NCBI GenBank assembly: GCA_902595825.1
Contig: CACJRP010000003.1
Span: forward strand, 1 to 64,000
Length of the DNA stretch: 64,000 nucleotides
Direction: 5' to 3'
Source: an uncultured Bacteroidota bacterium
GTDB lineage: Bacteria; Bacteroidota; Bacteroidia; Flavobacteriales; Flavobacteriaceae
Positions within the stretch are counted from its first letter, which is position 1. Each line of letters opens with the position of its first letter. Positions 1-9,489 of the stretch are shown in pieces. The notes beneath the pieces are model-generated. The model had not been told where the DNA came from. It did no database searches and was given only the letters and a program-made list of their open reading frames with translations. A program made the translations under genes and the position numbers.

Positions 1-696
1 TGGACCTTGTGGACCTGCTGGACCCTGAACTCCAGGAACTCCAGAAATAGATGAAAGGTCAACGCTTTCTGATACAGTAGTATTCTCTGGTAACAGTTGA
101 AGTGTATTTCCTACTAAAGCTGCATTTATAGTTTGACTGTCCGTCCCACTTCCAGCGGGACCTACTGGACCTGTCAAACCTATTTCACCTTTTTCACCTT
201 GCGGACCCTGTTCACCTTGTGGACCTTGTGGTCCGATATCACCCTTTTCACCCTGTGGACCTTTTTCTCCAATTGAATTTAAACTGTAATAAGAGTAAGG
301 AACAAAAGAGAAAACCTGTTCGCTTAAAATTTTATATGTGTTGCATATTCCATCCTCGTTGATTTCTACCCTCAAATATTTTGGATAATTTTTCCAATCA
401 ATCTCAATAAAACTATTTGCAGACCCACCTTCTTGAAAACCATCACCGATTAACAAATTAACATATCCATATTCATCCGTCACTGCAGATTTACTCTCCT
501 GGTATTCTATAGCACCATTATTACCAATTATAGAAAATCTAAGACAAATATTTTTATTGGCAGCTGGTTTCTGAATTAAGTCAACACCTGGTAACTCTTC
601 ATCAATGTAAATAATTGCTTGATATGAAAAAGTCTGTGCGATTAATGAATGTGACATCATTAAATTAAAAGCAATTAAAAATATTAGTTTACGCAT
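1..696 (-). CDS. Secreted protein with collagen-like G-X-Y repeats (partial, C-terminus beyond left edge)
   Basis: Minus-strand frame open from 696 to window edge (232 codons): signal peptide MRKLIFLIAFNLMMSHSLIAQ, globular domain, then GEKGPQGEKGDIGPQGPQGEQGPQGEKGEIGLTGPVGPAG. Absent from ORF track because it runs off the edge. Confidence 0.85.
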   Translation of the reverse strand, partial: MRKLIFLIAFNLMMSHSLIAQTFSYQAIIYIDEELPGVDLIQKPAANKNICLRFSIIGNNGAIEYQESKSAVTDEYGYVNLLIGDGFQEGGSANSFIEIDWKNYPKYLRVEINEDGICNTYKILSEQVFSFVPYSYYSLNSIGEKGPQGEKGDIGPQGPQGEQGPQGEKGEIGLTGPVGPAGSGTDSQTINAALVGNTLQLLPENTTVSESVDLSSISGVPGVQGPAGPQGP

Positions 697-1964
697 AATC
701 TTAATTTGATTTGAAAATTCTCAAAATCTAGTTTTTGTTCAGAATTATTATCCATAGAAAAACTTTTAGATAAATTTAAAAATAGACCAGCAGATACTTT
801 TTTTGAATTATAAAAATTTGAGCCGAATTCAACAAATGGTTTTACAAAGAGACCGTCAAACTCATTATTCTCCCTTAATTTAAATATACTCGAACCAATT
901 TTTTGTTCACCATAGAGGATATGGCTAATCCCAGAACCAGCACTAACATCAAAATTTATCAGATTGAAAATTCGAAATGTCTCTAACGAAAAATATAAAT
1001 TTGTTCCCAAATATGATGTATTCCAATCGTATGAAACATTACCGTCCCCTCCAATTGCATTGTACTGATTCAGTGATAAAGAAGCAGAAAAAAGGAGTTT
1101 TAAAAAAAGTAACTTAAAATTAAAAATACCTCTTTTCCCAATTTCAAAATCAAGACCATCTGAGGACAAAACATTTGGATTTGCGTTTCCTAAACTATTT
1201 GTGAAGTCATATCTTGTTATACTTCTTCCTATCGATATAAACACCCCCGATTTTTCCTTCTCTTCTAATTGATTTTTTTTTATTTCAAGATCATTATTAT
1301 TCTGATCTTCGTTAGAATTTTCTAAAGAATCCGACTTTAGAGAATTATTTTCCAAGGGTAGAATTTTATCTTCATTAGTTATTTCATCGTCTCCTTTTTC
1401 TAATTCCTTTTGATTTGATTCTTCAGTCGGATTTATTTCATTTTGGTTAAATAAATTTTCATCAAGCGTATTTTTTTCTTTAATAGTCTCATCTATTTCT
1501 TCATTTATTTGTGAATTATCCTCCTTCCTTTCTTCTTCTTCCTCTTTGGATTCAATTTCATCCAATTCAGTATTATTTATTTCATTAGTATTTTCATCTA
1601 AACTTTCGGTCGATTGTATCAAGTTTTTTTTGGGAAAGGAAAATTGATACCACAAGTCATTTGTTTTTAAATCATTATCAATTACAAATTTTTCAGCAGT
1701 AATTAAATCCTTAAATGTGCCAACAGAAACTCTGTAGAAACCGTTTTTAACTTCTAATATCTCTGTTCTTTCAAATCCCTTTTGTTTTAATTTTTGTTTA
1801 AGATTGATAGCATTATACTGGTATTTGAAAGATCCTAAAATCACTCTTACCAATTTCCTTACAACTACTTCCTTATCTTCATTACTTGTATTAAAATCTT
1901 GAGCTTGTAGGTGAAAAAAACCTATAAAAAAGATAAAACAATAAAGCTTTTTTACTAGTCGCAT
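684..1964 (-). CDS. SPOR-domain protein with acidic linker and C-terminal outer-membrane beta-barrel-like region
   Basis: Signal peptide; SPOR-like 'RVILGSFKYQYNAINLKQKLKQKGF..NGFYRVSVGTFKDLITAEKF'; E/N/D-rich linker; alternating-hydrophobic C-terminus. Confidence 0.65.
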   Translation of the reverse strand: MRLVKKLYCFIFFIGFFHLQAQDFNTSNEDKEVVVRKLVRVILGSFKYQYNAINLKQKLKQKGFERTEILEVKNGFYRVSVGTFKDLITAEKFVIDNDLKTNDLWYQFSFPKKNLIQSTESLDENTNEINNTELDEIESKEEEEERKEDNSQINEEIDETIKEKNTLDENLFNQNEINPTEESNQKELEKGDDEITNEDKILPLENNSLKSDSLENSNEDQNNNDLEIKKNQLEEKEKSGVFISIGRSITRYDFTNSLGNANPNVLSSDGLDFEIGKRGIFNFKLLFLKLLFSASLSLNQYNAIGGDGNVSYDWNTSYLGTNLYFSLETFRIFNLINFDVSAGSGISHILYGEQKIGSSIFKLRENNEFDGLFVKPFVEFGSNFYNSKKVSAGLFLNLSKSFSMDNNSEQKLDFENFQIKLRLCVN

Positions 1965-2401
1965 TTCTTAATTATTTTTCTAATTACTTTGCTCTTTTCA
2001 AATTCAATTTGCATTAAATAAAACCCCTCGTAAGGAAAGTTATGGTTTACTGTATATAAACCATTAACATCGCTATCTACTAACCCATTAAAAACTTTGT
2101 TACCGTTTAAATTATATATTACAATTTTAACTCCTTTATTCAGTTTAGGCAGAAAAAAGTGCAACTTATCGCAACTGGGGTTAGTGTACTTAAAATCTCC
2201 AAAAAGTAATTCATCATCAATTTTCAATATATCTAAAAAAATAGGTTTGATTTGTGCTACTAAAAATAAACCTGAATTTTCTTTAGAGCTTGAATAAGAA
2301 TTCAAAGAATTTTGAGAATAAATAGTATTATATAAAGTAATTGCAAAGAGAAAGAATATGGCAAATTTCTTTGTCAATTGATAAATGTTTTTGGTTAACA
2401 A
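1955..2401 (-). CDS. Small secreted protein with T9SS type A sorting-like C-terminal domain
   Basis: C-terminus 'GVKIVIYNLNGNKVFNGLVDSDVNGLYTVNHNFPYEGFYLMQIEFEKSKVIRKIIKKCD'. Confidence 0.6.
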   Translation of the reverse strand: MLTKNIYQLTKKFAIFFLFAITLYNTIYSQNSLNSYSSSKENSGLFLVAQIKPIFLDILKIDDELLFGDFKYTNPSCDKLHFFLPKLNKGVKIVIYNLNGNKVFNGLVDSDVNGLYTVNHNFPYEGFYLMQIEFEKSKVIRKIIKKCD

Positions 2402-2590
2402 AATAAATTTATTGATTTAATTTTAAAATGTAAATCTCTTTTCAGATTTTCATTGGTAAGGAAACGTTTTAGGCTAATTTTTTGTCAGGGATTATTTGGG
2501 GATGATGAAAGTAAAAGTATATAAATTTAATACCCTTATTTTATTGGGGTTTTCGTGAAGGGGTGGCCGTTTCCGAATGCTTAAAGATAT

Positions 2591-2627
2591 TTACCAAGGA
2601 AACGCTCTACCCCTGAGCTACATCGGC
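2591..2627 (-). pseudogene. tRNA-Thr(GGT) 5' half, truncated or disrupted after the anticodon loop
   Basis: Minus strand GCCGATGTAGCTCAGGGGTAGAGCGTTTCCTTGGTAA matches the 5' half of a bacteroidotal tRNA-Thr(GGT); following sequence lacks T-arm and acceptor complement. Confidence 0.75.
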
Positions 2628-2651
2628 TTTTTTATATTATTCTCATTTAGG

Positions 2652-2876
2652 TCATGAAGTTTTGGTTCTTAAAATTACAGATATTTTATAAAATTGTATG
2701 GAAACAATTATTACGTTTAAAAAAATAATTGAATATGAAATATCAATTATCCCGTAGGTTAACCATAAAGCAGCACCTACCATGTTAATAATTCTCAACC
2801 ACAACATATTATTTATTAAAAAGGAAATTATAATAAAAAGAGTTGCTGCCCATCCAACAATATCAAGAGTTTCCAT
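2652..2876 (-). CDS. Small membrane protein (YgjV/SemiSWEET-like)
   Basis: 74 aa hydrophobic ORF 'DIVGWAATLFIIISFLINNMLWLRIINMVGAALWLTYGI'. Confidence 0.5.
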   Translation of the reverse strand: METLDIVGWAATLFIIISFLINNMLWLRIINMVGAALWLTYGIIDISYSIIFLNVIIVSIQFYKISVILRTKTS

Positions 2877-2914
2877 TGTTTTAATATTTAATTAAAGTTT
2901 GAAGTTAAAAAATG

Positions 2915-2987
2915 AGCGGGAGACCGGGTTCGAACCGGCGACAATTAGCTTGGAAGGCTAATGCTCTACCAACTGAGCTACTCCCGC
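2915..2987 (-). tRNA. tRNA-Gly(TCC)
   Basis: Cloverleaf by eye: GCGGGAGTAGCTCAGTTGGTAGAGCATTAGCCTTCCAAGCTAATTGTCGCCGGTTCGAACCCGGTCTCCCGCT. Confidence 0.95.
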
Positions 2988-2995
2988 AAACCAAG

Positions 2996-3077
2996 TGGGG
3001 AGAGCAGGATTCGAACCTGCGAAGGTAAAACCAACAGATTTACAGTCTGTCCTCGTTGGCCGCTTGAGTATCTCCCC
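2996..3077 (-). tRNA. tRNA-Tyr(GTA)
   Basis: GGGGAGATACTCAAGCGGCCAACGAGGACAGACTGTAAATCTG...GGTTCGAATCCTGCTCTCCCCA, long variable arm. Confidence 0.95.
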
Positions 3078-3091
3078 AATTAATTATTAAG

Positions 3092-3165
3092 AGCCGATGG
3101 AGGGACTCGAACCCACGACCTGCTGATTACAAATCAGCTGCTCTAGCCAGCTGAGCTACATCGGC
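3092..3165 (-). tRNA. tRNA-Thr(TGT)
   Basis: GCCGATGTAGCTCAGCTGGCTAGAGCAGCTGATTTGTAATCAGCAGGTCGTGGGTTCGAGTCCCTCCATCGGCT. Confidence 0.95.
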
Positions 3166-3338
3166 TTATTTTTATCTAAATAAGGTTAAAAATTCATTCT
3201 CATAATTATTATAAATTTTATAGTAAAATAACAAGCATCAAATGAAATATAAACCACTTTAGAGTGGCAAATATAATTTATTTTTTTGTTTCCAATATTT
3301 AACCCCAAACTTTGTTTTTAAATATTTTTTGTTAGAAT

Positions 3339-5453
3339 TTATAAATCTGAACTAAATGATGAAGCTGGTAATCCCTCTTTGTTAAACAGCGTTCCAACTG
3401 TCCAATTTTTCCATCCGTATCTCACATTTATAGGTCTTTTTACGTCCTTAGAATAAAGTCTAATTCTGTTGCTTACAATTTTAGCGGTAGCTGGATAAAA
3501 CTTTTTATCCTTCCCAGCTATTTCAAAGCCGTTTTCACCTCCTATAAAATCAAGTCCAGATCCCACACTATCGAAGTCTACATAAAGATATCTTCCCTTA
3601 GGTTGATGACTTTTGTATTTTGGTCCAGATGAAACATAGTTAAAACCATACTGTTTGTCAAGAGCTAAAAGAGCTAGTCTTTTACCTACATCTTGTTTGT
3701 TGTGAGGATGAATATCATCCTCCTCCCCTATATCCATTAAAACAGCCATACCGGTGTTTTCTGTTGACTCTAGGGTCTTTCGCTGTGCTTCTCGAACTCC
3801 TAGAGTGCCTTCAGCTGGAAAAGGAGCAATTTGGGCATAATAAAATGGAAAGTCATAACCCCAGGTCTCTCTCCAATCATCTATCATGGCTGAAAATAGG
3901 GTTTGGTATTCGTTATAATTGGATACATTTGATTCACCTTGATACCAAATCGTACCTTTGATGGTGTACGGAATAACGTTTGATAATATTCTATCGAATA
4001 AAATTGAGTATTCATTATGAGTATCAGTGGCAAATCCACGAACTATATTTTCTTTGAAAAAATTCGATCTTTCAAGTAGTTCTTGGTTTTCCAAATTATG
4101 AACAATGAGTCTTCCATCGAGTAAAAAAGCATGATGCTTATATTTAAAAGACTCTATTGGTATTTCAATTTCATCTGAACTATTCCTTATAAAAATCTTT
4201 CCATTAAAACCACCAGGTCCATCCAAATCAGATAGTCTGATAGCCAATATATTTTCACCCTTTCTAAGTAATGATTTTTTTATTGTATAATTTCTTTCTT
4301 CACTCCAGCTAAATGTGTTCCCAACTAGTTCTCCGTTAAAATAAGTTTGGTCAGTATCATCCGCACCTTCTTTGTAAATCAATTGATAGTCAGAAGAAAT
4401 ATCTTCAATATTTACCAAGGTCCTAAGCCAAATAACTCCATTGTTTAATAAAAAATCTTTAGGATCATAAATATTTTCAAATCTTGAGTTTAGGTCACCG
4501 TAACCAGACACCTCATAATTTTTATTCCATTTTTGCCATTTTGTGTCATCAAAATCTGCTTTTGGAAAATGTTTATCATTGAGTGAAAGTAGTTCCCAAT
4601 TTTCCTCAATAGTTCTTTCTTCAGTTATTTTAGGTAAACCAAAAGTATCAAACCCAAAAAGTTCCTTATTTATGTTCGCAACAGAATCATTATAATTTTT
4701 ATAAAATAGTTCCAGCTCTTCACGACTCATACTAATAATTTTTTTTATTTCTTCATTTGGAAGTTTAACAGAGGTAATCTCATTGAGCTTTGCCCGACTA
4801 GTCCATGCTTCAACCCTAGTACCTCCCCAATATGACCCTATTATACCTATAGGAACATTAAGCTCTGAATACAATTCCTTTGCAAAAAAATAACCTATAG
4901 CACTGTAATTTTGTGTGCTAAACGAGTCCTCCTTTTCGGAAGCAGCTTTTGGGTTTACGGTTTTCCATTTCTGAGAATTTACAATTGTCCCTGATAGATC
5001 TGCTGGGTTATTAAAAAACCTTATCTCATTATAGTTAGCATTTTCAATTTCTTCATCTTGACTATCTATGCAGTCTTTACATTGATTTAGCTTCCATTGC
5101 ATGTTTGACTGACCAGATGCGAGCCAAACCTCACCAATTAATACATCCTTATATACAATTGAATTTTTGGAATCATTTACGGCAACCTCATAAGGTCCAC
5201 CAGCAGATGGAGTGACTAACTTCAATTCCCAATTTCCACTTTTATCTGCCTTAGTCGAAGAAGATTTCCCCCAGGTCCCTCTAATTTCAATTTTCTCATT
5301 TGGACTAGATTTTCCCCAAAAAGAGACTTCAGTCTCACGTTGTAAAATCATAAAGTCAGAAAAAACACTTGGCAGGTTTAGATTAATTTTGCTATCACAC
5401 GAAACTGTCGTTATAATAAAAAATACTATATAGATTATTTTTTTTATTTTCAT
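3339..5453 (-). CDS. Sialate O-acetylesterase-like lipoprotein
   Basis: Lipobox TTVSC; 'LPSVFSDFMILQRETEVSFWG', 'GEVWLASGQSNMQW', 'GTIWYQGESNVSNYNEY'. Confidence 0.85.
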   Translation of the reverse strand: MKIKKIIYIVFFIITTVSCDSKINLNLPSVFSDFMILQRETEVSFWGKSSPNEKIEIRGTWGKSSSTKADKSGNWELKLVTPSAGGPYEVAVNDSKNSIVYKDVLIGEVWLASGQSNMQWKLNQCKDCIDSQDEEIENANYNEIRFFNNPADLSGTIVNSQKWKTVNPKAASEKEDSFSTQNYSAIGYFFAKELYSELNVPIGIIGSYWGGTRVEAWTSRAKLNEITSVKLPNEEIKKIISMSREELELFYKNYNDSVANINKELFGFDTFGLPKITEERTIEENWELLSLNDKHFPKADFDDTKWQKWNKNYEVSGYGDLNSRFENIYDPKDFLLNNGVIWLRTLVNIEDISSDYQLIYKEGADDTDQTYFNGELVGNTFSWSEERNYTIKKSLLRKGENILAIRLSDLDGPGGFNGKIFIRNSSDEIEIPIESFKYKHHAFLLDGRLIVHNLENQELLERSNFFKENIVRGFATDTHNEYSILFDRILSNVIPYTIKGTIWYQGESNVSNYNEYQTLFSAMIDDWRETWGYDFPFYYAQIAPFPAEGTLGVREAQRKTLESTENTGMAVLMDIGEEDDIHPHNKQDVGKRLALLALDKQYGFNYVSSGPKYKSHQPKGRYLYVDFDSVGSGLDFIGGENGFEIAGKDKKFYPATAKIVSNRIRLYSKDVKRPINVRYGWKNWTVGTLFNKEGLPASSFSSDL

Positions 5454-5457
5454 ATAA

Positions 5458-6342
5458 TTAGTTTCTAGGATGAGATTTCTTGTAAATAGATTTTATTTTT
5501 TCCATACTGGTGTGCGTATATATTTGAGTAGCGGCAAGTGATGCGTGTCCAAGAAGTTCTTTGACACTATTAATATCCGCACCATGATTAAGTAAATGAG
5601 TAGCAAAGCTGTGACGGAGCATATGAGGGCTTCTTTTAGATTTTGTTGATACTATATTTAGGTAATTATTTACTACTTTATAAACATAAATATTTTTGAG
5701 TTTAATGTTTTTTTCATCTACAAAAAAAAACTCACTTTCAGAACCACTAATTATTTGGTTTTTCAGTTCTTGGAATTTCAATAGTTGAATCTTTAAGGGT
5801 TCAATTACAGGAATAATTCTTTCTTTTTTACGCTTTCCTAAAACTTTTATTTTTTTGTTCACCAAATCAACCGAGACATTTTTGAGATTTGTTACCTCAG
5901 AAAGTCTTAATCCTGTTGAATAAAACAGCTCTATCAATGTTTTTGCCATCATACCCTCATAATCTTTTTTGAAAAAATCACCTTCAAGTAACAGGTTGAT
6001 TTCTTTTTCAGAAAAAGGGACTTGAACTTTTTTTTCTTCTTTTAATGATTTGTGATTTTTTAAAGGACTTTTATCAATTTCGCCTATTTTCAATAGAAAA
6101 TTAAAGTAAGATCTCAATACTGATATTTTTCTGTTTACTGATCTATTACTTAAACCTGATTCTACTAAGCTTACAATCCAGGATCTTATAAAATTATAGT
6201 TGGATGTATTTAAACCTTCATGATCAAATTCTTTTAAACAAAAGTTTTGAAATACTTGCAAATCGTTTTTATATGCAACTATCGTGTTTCTAGAATAGTT
6301 CCTTTCTTTAACTAGATACTCTATAAAACCATTTAAAGACAT
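5458..6342 (-). CDS. xerC: Tyrosine recombinase XerC-like
   Basis: SAM-like N-terminus; catalytic '[11 protein letters not shown]', '[38 protein letters not shown]'. Confidence 0.88.
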   Translation of the reverse strand: MSLNGFIEYLVKERNYSRNTIVAYKNDLQVFQNFCLKEFDHEGLNTSNYNFIRSWIVSLVESGLSNRSVNRKISVLRSYFNFLLKIGEIDKSPLKNHKSLKEEKKVQVPFSEKEINLLLEGDFFKKDYEGMMAKTLIELFYSTGLRLSEVTNLKNVSVDLVNKKIKVLGKRKKERIIPVIEPLKIQLLKFQELKNQIISGSESEFFFVDEKNIKLKNIYVYKVVNNYLNIVSTKSKRSPHMLRHSFATHLLNHGADINSVKELLGHASLAATQIYTHTSMEKIKSIYKKSHPRN

Positions 6343-6400
6343 AATTGTTCTTTAATATAGTAAACTTTTTCAATTTTTGAATTAACCGAAACTTGCAGAA

Positions 6401-6595
6401 CTATTGTAGAAGGGCATCTTTTAGTCTTTGAACGTGCTGAGCTCTTTGAATTCTCGACCTGTTCTTTACTGAAGGCTTTATAAACTGTTTCCTTGTGCGG
6501 AGTTCACGCATTGCACCAGTTTTATCAAATTTTCTTTTAAAACGCTTTAACGCTCTATCTATATTTTCACCTTCTTTTATAGGTATAATTAACAT
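6401..6595 (-). CDS. rpsU: 30S ribosomal protein S21
   Basis: MLIIPIKEGENIDRALKRFKRKFDKTGAMRELRTRKQF. Confidence 0.95.
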   Translation of the reverse strand: MLIIPIKEGENIDRALKRFKRKFDKTGAMRELRTRKQFIKPSVKNRSRIQRAQHVQRLKDALLQ

Positions 6596-6651
6596 ATTTG
6601 AAGATTAGATCTGCAAATATAAGCCTTTATAATAACCTACGAAATTTAAAT

Positions 6652-8202
6652 TTAGTTTGTTTTACTTTTTATCCTATCGATATAGGATGACAGTTCATTT
6701 TTAACTTTAGGATATAAGAGAAATAAGCCGATCATATTAGGGAAAACTAATGCTAAAATCATTGCATCAGAAAAAGCCCATACCGAAGACACGTCTCCTG
6801 CAGCTCCAATCACAATAAATACAAGAAAAATAATTTTATAGGTTAGATCAGCAGCTTTGCTTTTACCAAAAACATACATCCATGATTGTAAACCATAATA
6901 TGACCAAGAAATCATTGTTGAAAGTGCAAAAAGGACTACAGCTACTGTCAAAAAAGGACCAGAAAAGGAAATATACTCAGAAAAAGCAGCTGATGTTATT
7001 CCTGATCCACTTAATTGCAGTCCTTGTATCATCACTGCTGTTCCGTCTCCAACAGTATTCCCATAAGTAAAAATTGTATTATCGCCATTAAAAATAATGA
7101 TTACAAGTGCAGTCATTGTACAAATAACTACAGTATCAATAAAGGGCTCTAATAGAGCTACAAGTCCCTCGGAGGCCGGATAACTAGTAATCACAGCTGA
7201 ATGAGCGATAGATGCAGCGCCAGATCCAGCCTCATTGGAAAAAGCACCTCTTCTAAAACCTTGTATAAGAACCCCAATAAAACCACCAACCCCAGCCGTT
7301 GGTGAAAAAGCCTGAGAAAAAATTAATCCAAAGGCGTCATCAATGAAAGTAAAATTGGAAATGATTATGTATAAGCAAGCTAAAACATAAATTCCTGCCA
7401 TAAATGGGACAATTTTTTCAGTTACTGATGCAATTCTTTTTATACCACCGATTATAATGATTCCAACAACAATCATCATAATTATACCAATAATTGTTCT
7501 CGCACTTCCTCCTGAAATTTCAAAATAGTTCACTAACTGCATAGCTGCTTGGTTGGATTGAGCTGCATTACCACCTCCGAAAGAAGCACCAATACATAAG
7601 ATTGCAAATGTAATACCTAGAATTTTTCCAAGCTTTTCATAACCAATCTCCGTTAATCCTCTCTTAAGATAATACATTGGACCACCATAAACAGTTCCAT
7701 CAGAGCCGATTTCTCGGTACTTAACACCTAGTGTACACTCTACAAATTTTGAAGACATTCCTAGAATACCACAGAGTATCATCCAAAAAGTTGCCCCAGG
7801 ACCTCCAATTGCAATAGCTATTGCTACACCAGCAATATTTCCGTTGCCAACTGTACCTGACATAGCTGTTGCTAAAGCCTGGAAGTGGCTTACCTCGCCA
7901 TTATTAGACCTTTCGGTATCTAACTTATCATATTTTCCCATTACTGTATTCAATGAAATACCAAATCCTCTAATATTTATAAATCCAAAATATAATGTAA
8001 AGAAGCCAGCTCCACCAACAAGTAAAAATATTATTGTTGGTATACCTGTTCCAAAAAACTCATGAAACACTAAATTTTCCCAAAAACTAGATATAGGTTG
8101 GAATGCTTCATTAATGATTTCATCGATTCCTTTTTCGTTAGAAAATAGAGATTTTGAAACCAAAAAAAAGGACGAAAAAATTAAAAATTTGGATTTGAAC
8201 AT
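6652..8202 (-). CDS. Alanine/glycine:cation (Na+) symporter, AGCS family
   Basis: 'ATAMSGTVGNGNIAGVAIAIAIGGPGATFWM', 'RGAFSNEAGSGAASIAHS'. Confidence 0.9.
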   Translation of the reverse strand: MFKSKFLIFSSFFLVSKSLFSNEKGIDEIINEAFQPISSFWENLVFHEFFGTGIPTIIFLLVGGAGFFTLYFGFINIRGFGISLNTVMGKYDKLDTERSNNGEVSHFQALATAMSGTVGNGNIAGVAIAIAIGGPGATFWMILCGILGMSSKFVECTLGVKYREIGSDGTVYGGPMYYLKRGLTEIGYEKLGKILGITFAILCIGASFGGGNAAQSNQAAMQLVNYFEISGGSARTIIGIIMMIVVGIIIIGGIKRIASVTEKIVPFMAGIYVLACLYIIISNFTFIDDAFGLIFSQAFSPTAGVGGFIGVLIQGFRRGAFSNEAGSGAASIAHSAVITSYPASEGLVALLEPFIDTVVICTMTALVIIIFNGDNTIFTYGNTVGDGTAVMIQGLQLSGSGITSAAFSEYISFSGPFLTVAVVLFALSTMISWSYYGLQSWMYVFGKSKAADLTYKIIFLVFIVIGAAGDVSSVWAFSDAMILALVFPNMIGLFLLYPKVKNELSSYIDRIKSKTN

Positions 8203-8277
8203 AATAATTGAATTAAATAAGAAGTCGCTAATATTAAAAATTATTCCCGAAATTCAAATTTTAAACCTATTAGGTTT

Positions 8278-8499
8278 TTATAAATCAAAAACAGAAGTTC
8301 TTTTACCATATAAAAGATCTTTCATTTTTAACCAAAAAGCTAATACCAAATAAATAACAAAACCACCAAAAACAGTCGCAAAAGATGCATATATGAAAAA
8401 CAATCGAACAGACTTTACTTTCATTCCCAAGAAATCAGCTAATCGTGAGCATACAGCAAAGCCATATTTTTCTAGTAAAATTCTCAAATGATATGTCAT
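8278..8499 (-). CDS. PspC-domain small membrane protein
   Basis: 'LEKYGFAVCSRLADFLGMKVKSVRLFFIYASF' PspC-like; ATGA overlap with preceding gene. Confidence 0.6.
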   Translation of the reverse strand: MTYHLRILLEKYGFAVCSRLADFLGMKVKSVRLFFIYASFATVFGGFVIYLVLAFWLKMKDLLYGKRTSVFDL

Positions 8500-8813
8500 C
8501 TAATAGTTTTTTTATATTTTTCCCATTCTAATATTCCACCATCTAAATTAAATGTTTCTTGAAATCCTAATTGGTCAAGAATATTACAAGCTTTTTGACT
8601 TCTAATACCAGATCGACAGTAAACAAAAATTTTAGAGTTTTTATCTAATTTTTCAACTATATTAATAAATTCACTTGGCTTAAGTATATCTGCTAAAATA
8701 GAACCAGGAATAGATTTTTCATCAAATTCCTCCAAGGTTCTAACATCCAAAATTATTTGTTTTTGATCCGAATCTATATTTTTAGACCAAACTTCGCACT
8801 GTAGATTTATCAT
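8496..8813 (-). CDS. Rhodanese-like domain protein
   Basis: 'ILDVRTLEEF...IPGSILAD...KIFVYCRSGIRSQKACNIL'. Confidence 0.85.
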   Translation of the reverse strand: MINLQCEVWSKNIDSDQKQIILDVRTLEEFDEKSIPGSILADILKPSEFINIVEKLDKNSKIFVYCRSGIRSQKACNILDQLGFQETFNLDGGILEWEKYKKTIR

Positions 8814-8890
8814 TTATCAAAAATAACATATGTAAGGAAAATATTCTTAAAGTTTTATCAAGTTTTCTATTTTTACAAAAATAATTAAAA

Positions 8891-9463
8891 ATGAAACTAA
8901 AAACTTTAACATACATAATATTCTTAATTACAGTACTTTCTAGTAATGTTTATTGTCAAGACCTCATACTTGATAACATAAATAGTTCAATTAAATGGAC
9001 TGGAAAGGAAATAACTACAAAAACTCACTATGGTTCATTAAAGTTTGAAGAAGGAAAAATTAGCATGAAAGGAAAAAAAATTATAAGTGGTAAGTTCATA
9101 GTTGATATGAAATCCATAGATTGTGAAGATCTTTCAGGAAAATCCAAAAATTATCTTGAGTCACATTTAAAGTCCGAAGATTTTTTTGGAGTCGAAGATT
9201 ATCCTAAAGCTACTTTATCTATAAAAACCTCTGAATTAAAAAGTGATGGAAATCAGCTCGTAGAAGGTGATATAACAATAAAAGGAATTACTCAACCTAT
9301 AAGTTTTAATATTTTGATTCAAAATAAGGAAGGAAAAGCCAAATTGACCTTTGACAGAACAAAGCACAATGTTACCTATAGATCAGGCAATTTTTTCCAA
9401 AATCTAGGTGATAAATTAATATACGATGATATTGAAATAGAAGCTAGATTAACTTTTAATTAA
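8891..9463 (+). CDS. YceI family periplasmic protein
   Basis: Signal peptide; 'SSIKWTGKEITTKTHYGSLKF', 'GDITIKGITQPISFNI'. Confidence 0.85.
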   Translation: MKLKTLTYIIFLITVLSSNVYCQDLILDNINSSIKWTGKEITTKTHYGSLKFEEGKISMKGKKIISGKFIVDMKSIDCEDLSGKSKNYLESHLKSEDFFGVEDYPKATLSIKTSELKSDGNQLVEGDITIKGITQPISFNILIQNKEGKAKLTFDRTKHNVTYRSGNFFQNLGDKLIYDDIEIEARLTFN

Positions 9464-9489
9464 AAAGTTAAATTGTTTAAATTTTAATA

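Noticed and set aside
90-280. Short GC-richer repeats at the left edge as a possible CRISPR or tandem repeat array
   Set aside because: They are 9-nt-period codons for collagen G-X-Y triplets within an open reading frame.
5458-6342. XerC-like recombinase as evidence for an integrative element at the broken tRNA
   Set aside because: It sits next to rpsU in the usual core position and looks like the housekeeping XerC; no phage, relaxase or transposase genes are nearby.
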